Position numbers and translations under genes: made by a program. Of a stretch of 9,473 nt of DNA, positions 5,687 through 9,473 are shown in pieces (within the stretch, counting starts at the first letter, position 1; every line of letters starts with the position of its first letter). Source of the stretch: VFKE01 sp031400955 (lineage in GTDB: Bacteria > Verrucomicrobiota > Verrucomicrobiia > Verrucomicrobiales > Verrucomicrobiaceae); NCBI GenBank assembly GCA_031400955.1, contig JANNQW010000188.1, positions 1 through 9,473 on the forward strand, given 5' to 3'. Under the pieces are notes generated by a model. That model was given only the letters and a program-made list of their open reading frames with translations. It did not search any database and was not told the DNA's origin.

Positions 5687-6589
5687 ATGAAAATCATCCA
5701 TCATTGCCTCATCGGGCTGGCAGGCCTCGCATTCGCCAGCATCTCACGGGCTGAACTCAAAGTCGCCGCGCTACATCCGATTCTAGGCGATCTTGCCCGC
5801 CAGGTCGGCAGCGCCAACGTCACCGTGGTCGATCTCCTCAAACCCGGCCAGGACATACATCATTTCGATCCCACCACCCGCACCCTCGGCGAAGCACGGG
5901 ACGCAAAACTCGTCCTCGCCTCTGGCAAGCATTTGGAGGCTTACCTCGACAAACTGCACGACAACCTCGGTCCAAACGTGAAGATCATAGAAGTGGGCAA
6001 AACGATTCCCTCGCTAAAAATCTCCGCAGCTTCCGAAGTCTTCATGTGCTGCCCCGCTCACACCGCAAGCGGCATCGATCCCCACTGGTGGCACAGTGCC
6101 GACAACATGCAGCGGGCCGCGCGCATCGTGGCTGATGAATTCTCAGCTGCCGATCCCGCCAACAAAGACGCTTACAAATCCAACTCCGCCGCCGTCCAAA
6201 AGAAGTTCGCCGCCTTGAAAAACTGGGCGCAGCAGCAACTCGCACAGATTCCGAAAAACGACCGCAAGCTCGTCACCGGCCATGCGTCGTTCGGATACTT
6301 CTGCAAGGAATATGGCTTCAAGACCATCCCCGTGCTCGGCATCTCGCGAGAAGATGCGGCCTCACCAAAATATGTGACCGACGCCGTGAAGATCATCCGC
6401 GACAACAAAATCCGCGCCGTGTTTCCCGAGGATCAAGCCAACCCGAAAATCCTCCTGGAAATCACGCGCGAGACCGGAGCTAAAGCCGCCAAGCCGCTGG
6501 TCGCCGATGGCACTTCGGCTGGCGCTCATACTTTCGAGACCATGCTCAAGCACAATGTCGAATCAATCGTGGCCGCATTAAAGCCGTAG
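5687..6589 (+). CDS. znuA: Zinc ABC transporter substrate-binding protein
   Basis: This is a periplasmic cluster A-I metal-binding protein (ZnuA/TroA family, PF01297) that hands metal to the ZnuBC transporter. Numbering from the ATG at 5687 (300 residues), residues 1-22 are a signal peptide (MKIIHH, then a hydrophobic core ending SISRA). Likely metal ligands are His59 in DIHHFDP, His133 in IDPHWWH, His199 in VTGHASFGYF and Asp274 in VADGTSAG, matching the three-His-plus-acid site of the family. The long His/Asp-rich loop found in many ZnuA proteins is absent; in its region there is FMCCPAHTASG, with two adjacent cysteines at 121-122. An in-frame ATG at 5657 would add ten residues and reduce the gap to the upstream gene from 41 to 11 bp. 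Zinc is preferred over manganese because of the zinc-sparing genes alongside, but binding preference cannot be read from sequence. Confidence 0.92.
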   Translation: MKIIHHCLIGLAGLAFASISRAELKVAALHPILGDLARQVGSANVTVVDLLKPGQDIHHFDPTTRTLGEARDAKLVLASGKHLEAYLDKLHDNLGPNVKIIEVGKTIPSLKISAASEVFMCCPAHTASGIDPHWWHSADNMQRAARIVADEFSAADPANKDAYKSNSAAVQKKFAALKNWAQQQLAQIPKNDRKLVTGHASFGYFCKEYGFKTIPVLGISREDAASPKYVTDAVKIIRDNKIRAVFPEDQANPKILLEITRETGAKAAKPLVADGTSAGAHTFETMLKHNVESIVAALKP

Positions 6590-6615
6590 TCTCTTCATCT
6601 TTCATCCTTTCATTC
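6590..6615 (+). repeat. Pyrimidine-rich TCATCYTT spacer, copy 1
   Basis: The whole 26-nt gap between znuA and the next gene is made of C and T with ATs: CTCTTCATCT, then TTCATCCTTT, then CATTC. It opens like the znuC-znuB spacer at 7851-7884 (CTCTTCA) and shares the TCATCYTT unit. It stands where a ribosome-binding site would be, and no Shine-Dalgarno sequence is present. Confidence 0.5.
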
Positions 6616-7059
6616 ATGCGCGGCTCCCCTCTCCTTCACTGCCTGATCGGCGCGATCGCCTTCGCGGTGTTCGCCATTCCGCTGGTGCGACTCACCGTCG
6701 CGCACGCAGATGCGATACCGGCGAACGGAACATCGATAAAAGCAGCAGAACACGCAGGCACCAAGCGCACCTTCATTCACATTCGTTTCGCCCATCAACC
6801 AAAGTCACTCTCGCTCAAGCAAGGGAACAAAGAGCTTATCCCCGTTTCTTCCACTCCGTTTGCATCCCCCATCGAGACCGAAGCTTCGCTGCCGATTACT
6901 CAAGACGGCGTTGAGCTGACCTTGGCGGCGCAGTGGCCCGATGGAACAGTTGACACTGCAATCACAGTCGAACTCGAGCCCGATGAACTCGATACGCGCC
7001 GTGAAACCCGCTGGTCCGGTGGTTTCCTGTTGAACGAAATCCTCAATTTCAAATGGTGA
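6616..7059 (+). CDS. Unknown small exported or membrane-anchored protein of the znu operon
   Basis: I do not recognise this 147-residue protein. Residues 8-28 are hydrophobic (HCLIGAIAFAVFAIPLVRL), followed by AHADA, so it has either a cleavable signal peptide or one N-terminal membrane anchor; the rest should lie in the periplasm. Residues about 51-147 look beta-rich, with strands such as RTFIHIRFAH, KSLSLKQGNKEL, VELTLAAQWPDG and AITVELEPDEL, and end in FLLNEILNFKW, suggesting one small Ig-like or beta-sandwich domain. There are three His in the mature part and no CxxC, so no clear metal site. It begins 26 bp after znuA and its stop overlaps the znuC start (ATGGTGA), so it is translationally coupled to znuC. 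Position suggests an accessory to zinc uptake, such as assembly or stabilisation of the transporter, but this is inference. Confidence 0.75.
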   Translation: MRGSPLLHCLIGAIAFAVFAIPLVRLTVAHADAIPANGTSIKAAEHAGTKRTFIHIRFAHQPKSLSLKQGNKELIPVSSTPFASPIETEASLPITQDGVELTLAAQWPDGTVDTAITVELEPDELDTRRETRWSGGFLLNEILNFKW

Positions 7060-7850
7060 GCGCTCACAGCCACAATCATCCGCACACGCACGGCGATGGC
7101 CATGTCTGCTGGGGCGCGCACGAAAAGCACACGCATCATCACCAACTCGAAGTCACCACGCTCAACGCAAGCTATCGTGAAGTGAAAGCGTTGCAGGATG
7201 TCTCCTTCACCACCGAGTGCAGCCGCAGTCTTGCGCTCATCGGACCCAACGGCGCAGGCAAAAGCACCCTGCTCAAATGCCTCGCCGGCCTGATCCGGCC
7301 GGACACCGGAAAAATTATCTGGCGCGGCAAAACGCTCACGTGCAGCAGTCGAGAGATCGCCTATCTCCCGCAGCGCGGCGACATCGACTGGAACTTTCCC
7401 ATCACCGTGCGCGGCCTCGTCGAGATGGGCCGCTACCCCAGCACCGGCTGGTGGCGCAGCTATGCGAAACATGATGCTGAAATCGTGCAACGCGCCTTGT
7501 CCGCCATGCAACTTCTTGATCTGCAAGACCGCCAGATCAGTGCGTTGAGCGGCGGCCAGCAGCAGCGCGCCTTCATCGCCCGCGCCCTTGCCCAGGAAGC
7601 CCATGTTCTTTTGCTCGATGAACCGTTCTCAGGTCTCGACAAACCGGCGCAGGACACACTCTCCGGCCTCTTCCGCGATCTTACGAAAGAAGGCCGCCTC
7701 CTCATAGCCAGCCACCATGATTTGCAAACGGTCGCGAATACTTTTGACGATGTCCTCTTGCTCAAAGCCGGCAGTCAGATCGCCTTCGGCCCTGTAAAAG
7801 AATCATTTACCCAGGAAAAAATCGCCGAAGCCTACACCACACTCAACTAA
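7053..7850 (+). CDS. znuC: Zinc ABC transporter ATP-binding protein with His-rich N-terminus
   Basis: The cytoplasmic ATPase of the zinc importer; it powers ZnuB. All ABC motifs are intact in the 265 residues: Walker A GPNGAGKST (64-72), Q-loop Gln107 in YLPQRGDIDWNFPITV, which is typical of Mn/Zn transporters, signature LSGGQQQR (165-172), Walker B VLLLDEP (185-191), D-loop SGLD, and the switch His222 in ASHHDL. The unusual part is residues 1-30, which contain eleven His and one Cys (H5, 7, 9, 11, 13, 17, 23, 26, 28, 29, 30; C19) ahead of the first ABC strand near LEVTTLNASY. E. coli ZnuC carries a short His-rich stretch at its C-terminus instead. The ATG at 7053 overlaps the preceding stop by 7 nt; no later ATG or GTG is found before the ABC fold, so the His-rich segment is probably translated. 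Confidence 0.95.
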   Translation: MVSAHSHNHPHTHGDGHVCWGAHEKHTHHHQLEVTTLNASYREVKALQDVSFTTECSRSLALIGPNGAGKSTLLKCLAGLIRPDTGKIIWRGKTLTCSSREIAYLPQRGDIDWNFPITVRGLVEMGRYPSTGWWRSYAKHDAEIVQRALSAMQLLDLQDRQISALSGGQQQRAFIARALAQEAHVLLLDEPFSGLDKPAQDTLSGLFRDLTKEGRLLIASHHDLQTVANTFDDVLLLKAGSQIAFGPVKESFTQEKIAEAYTTLN

Positions 7851-7884
7851 CTCTTCACCCCTCATCCTTCATCCTTCGCTTCCC
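7851..7884 (+). repeat. Pyrimidine-rich TCATCYTT spacer, copy 2
   Basis: The 34-nt gap between znuC and znuB is almost all pyrimidine with a tandem unit: CTCTTCACCC, then CTCATCCTTC, then ATCCTTCGCT, then TCCC. It starts with the same CTCTTCA as the znuA-distal spacer at 6590-6615 and has the unit TCATCCT twice. It occupies the place of a ribosome-binding site; no purine-rich Shine-Dalgarno sequence is present. Confidence 0.5.
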
Positions 7885-8733
7885 ATGTCCTCCTTCAGCG
7901 ATTTCTTCCAAGAGCCCATCGCCCGCCGCGCACTGCTGGCCTGCGTGCTCTTTGGTTTCGGCAATGGTTTTGTCAGTGCCTTCGTCGTGCTGCGCAAGGC
8001 CGCGCTCAAAGTGGACACGCTCTCGCACGCGCTGTTTCCCGGCATCGCTCTCGCCGTGCTCTTGGTCGGACTTTCGCAATGGAGCGCGCTCATTGGCGCG
8101 ATCTTCGCCGCGTTGTTCGTCGGCCTGGGTTCGATCTTCGTGGCACGCACTTCCCGCATCGACGAAGACACAGCGCTCGGCATTCTCTACACCTCAGCCT
8201 TCGCAGGCGGTTACATCCTGCTCTCCAAACTCGACCTGCGTCAAAAGCTCGATGAGTGGCTATTCGGCAGCATTCTCGGCATGTCGGATTCGGATCTGTG
8301 GCTCGCCTTCGGCATCAGCACCGCCGCCGTTCTGGCATTGATAGCACTGCAGCGCCCGATCCTGATTTATCTTTTCGAGCCCAACGTCGCCGCCAGCCTC
8401 GGTGTGCCGGTGCAACTCCTAAGCTACGGGCTTTTCGCCATGATCATTCTGGTGCTCATCACCTCGCTTCAAGCCGTGGGCTGCATTCTCAGCGTCGGTC
8501 TGCTCGTCGCGCCGGCCGCCACCGTCTATCTCTTCACCAACTCCGCGCGAACCATGTTCATCGGGGGCGGATTGGTCGGCGCGTTCGGAGCAACCACCGC
8601 TTTCTTTTTAAGCTACCCCTTGGGCTGGCACATCAGTTCCACCATCGTGCTCGTGCTTGGCGCGATCTTCGTGCTCAGTTATATCTTCAGTCCGAAATAC
8701 GGATTATTTTCCAAGAAGCGGCGCGCGGTTTAA
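7885..8733 (+). CDS. znuB: Zinc ABC transporter permease
   Basis: An inner-membrane permease of the ABC-3 family (PF00950), forming the zinc channel as a dimer with ZnuC. The 282 residues show about eight hydrophobic segments, roughly 15-36, 52-64, 67-86, 97-113, 136-155, 180-210, 221-243 and 250-268. Family motifs are present: DTLSHALFPGIAL (44-56), DEDTALGILYT (93-103), the coupling region ASLGVP (170-175) and VGCILSVGLLVAPAATVYL (198-216). The C-terminal end is basic (SKKRRAV), fitting a cytoplasmic tail. It is the last gene of the operon, 34 bp after znuC, and ends 7 bp from the stop of the convergent methyltransferase gene. No SD precedes the ATG. Confidence 0.95.
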   Translation: MSSFSDFFQEPIARRALLACVLFGFGNGFVSAFVVLRKAALKVDTLSHALFPGIALAVLLVGLSQWSALIGAIFAALFVGLGSIFVARTSRIDEDTALGILYTSAFAGGYILLSKLDLRQKLDEWLFGSILGMSDSDLWLAFGISTAAVLALIALQRPILIYLFEPNVAASLGVPVQLLSYGLFAMIILVLITSLQAVGCILSVGLLVAPAATVYLFTNSARTMFIGGGLVGAFGATTAFFLSYPLGWHISSTIVLVLGAIFVLSYIFSPKYGLFSKKRRAV

Positions 8734-8739
8734 GCGCGC
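8721..8739. terminator. GC-rich hairpin at the znuB / methyltransferase convergence
   Basis: GCGCGC at 8721-8726 and 8734-8739 form a perfect 6-bp stem around a 7-nt loop that holds the znuB stop codon. It is symmetrical, so it would fold in transcripts from both sides. There is no T-run after it on either strand, so it is at best a weak bidirectional terminator. Confidence 0.35.
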
Positions 8740-8740
8740 A

Positions 8741-9322
8741 TCATCCCACACGCCGCAGCGCACGCAGCCGCTCCCGTCCTTCGCGCCCGTCGAAGGCTAC
8801 ATTGGGAACATAATCGTCTACGACTTCGTAACCCTCGGCGAAGAGCGCCGTCAGATCAGGAACGCTGAACGGATAAGGAGGCCCCTCATGCCCAGGGTCG
8901 AGTGCTGGATCGATGAACCACACGCCGATCAGCAAGCCTCCGGGGCGCAGCGTAAGATCGATGCCACGCCGGTAATCGGCGCGCAATTCCGAAGGCAGTG
9001 CGCTCATGCATGTGTGTTCCAGCACCACATCATAGGCACCGCGCATCTCAGCCGGCGGATCAAACAGATCCCCGATCACGAAACGCTCCGCCAGATGCGG
9101 ATACTGCACACGAGCCTCCGCAATTCCAGTCGGCGCGATGTCCAGTCCGATGGCATCCAATCCGTGCTCCATCGCCAGCGCCACCTCGTGTCCGCGACCG
9201 CAGCCCGGCACCAGCGCGCGCCCGCGCACCGGATGCCGCTCCAGATACTGCTTCATAGGCAGCGATGGCCCGCCGCGATCCCAAAAGACTTCACCCGCTT
9301 GGTATTTTTCTTCCCAGTTCAT
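8741..9322 (-). CDS. Class I SAM-dependent methyltransferase, TPMT-like
   Basis: A 193-residue methyltransferase. SAM-binding motif I is ALVPGCGRGHEV (36-47), the acidic residue after strand 2 is Asp61 in IGLDIAP, and GDLFDPP (84-90) matches motif II of the thiopurine S-methyltransferase / methyl-halide transferase group (PF05724-like). The N-terminal WEEKYQAGEVFWDRG also fits this group, with the Trp-rich start that covers the SAM pocket. Members methylate thiols, halides or metalloids; the substrate here cannot be told. It would act in the cytoplasm. The gene converges on znuB with 7 bp between stops and has its own promoter, so it is probably not part of the zinc unit. The ATG at 9322 gives the expected family start. 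Confidence 0.88.
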   Translation of the reverse strand: MNWEEKYQAGEVFWDRGGPSLPMKQYLERHPVRGRALVPGCGRGHEVALAMEHGLDAIGLDIAPTGIAEARVQYPHLAERFVIGDLFDPPAEMRGAYDVVLEHTCMSALPSELRADYRRGIDLTLRPGGLLIGVWFIDPALDPGHEGPPYPFSVPDLTALFAEGYEVVDDYVPNVAFDGREGRERLRALRRVG

Positions 9323-9429
9323 AAGTTGGATTCAATGATTGTAGGCGTGAGATGGATTCGGGAAGGCAGGCTACGAGTGGCGATATTCGTGCGCTGGGCG
9401 GCTTGTCAGCAAGCAATTTTTTGTAATCC

Positions 9430-9458
9430 ATTATACCAAGACTTGCCAAATCTGCGAA
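9430..9458 (-). promoter_or_regulatory. Sigma70-type promoter for the methyltransferase gene
   Basis: On the minus strand a perfect -10 box TATAAT (9435-9430) is preceded after exactly 17 nt by TTCGCA (9458-9453), 4 of 6 matches to TTGACA. The start point would be near 9423, leaving a leader of about 100 nt before the ATG at 9322. Nothing else is seen in 9323-9429. Confidence 0.6.
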
Positions 9459-9473
9459 TTTTGCGCGTAATCT

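Noticed and set aside
9440..9470. Second copy of the 4369-4391 palindrome near the right end (GCGAATTTTGC and TTGCGCGTAA)
   Set aside because: The arm spacing differs (11 versus 13 bp between inner arms) and the outer arm is missing on one side; resemblance is partial and overlaps the methyltransferase promoter region.

Overview
The window looks like chromosomal DNA of a Gram-negative bacterium, most likely a member of the Verrucomicrobiota or a close relative. This is an inference from three things: no start codon here has a recognisable Shine-Dalgarno sequence, the DksA-family protein carries a long Lys/Ala/Pro-rich tail, and there is an autotransporter beta-barrel with an outer-membrane beta-barrel. 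No rRNA, tRNA, CRISPR array, insertion sequence or phage gene was seen. The longest stretch without a gene is the 254-bp divergent control region at 4186-4439.

Layout. 1-368 (+) is the 3' end of an autotransporter beta-barrel gene. 467-1774 (-) is a membrane-anchored subtilisin-like (S8) protease. 1860-4185 (-) holds, in order of transcription, a zinc-finger-less DksA-like regulator, a C-minus ribosomal protein L33 (rpmG), a cysteine-free ribosomal protein S18 (rpsR), and, beyond a strong intrinsic terminator, the GTP cyclohydrolase folE2. 4186-4439 is a divergent control region with a 23-bp palindromic operator candidate centred on 4380. 4440-8733 (+) is a zinc-uptake operon: outer-membrane barrel, znuA, a small unknown exported or membrane-anchored protein, znuC with a His-rich N-terminus, and znuB. 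8741-9322 (-) is a convergent, probably unrelated TPMT-like methyltransferase with its own sigma70-type promoter.

How the genes work together. The central 7 kb reads as one zinc-starvation module. The right arm brings zinc across the outer membrane, periplasm and inner membrane. The left arm encodes proteins that need no zinc: a DksA lacking three of its four zinc-finger cysteines, L33 and S18 without the zinc ribbon, and FolE2, which stands in for zinc-dependent FolE. These are classic Zur-regulon members in other bacteria. Here they are arranged divergently around one palindrome, which suggests a single Zur-family repressor controls both arms. No zur gene lies in the window. The least understood parts are the 147-residue protein inside the znu operon, the His-rich N-terminus of ZnuC, the operator sequence itself and the structured leader of the dksA-like arm.
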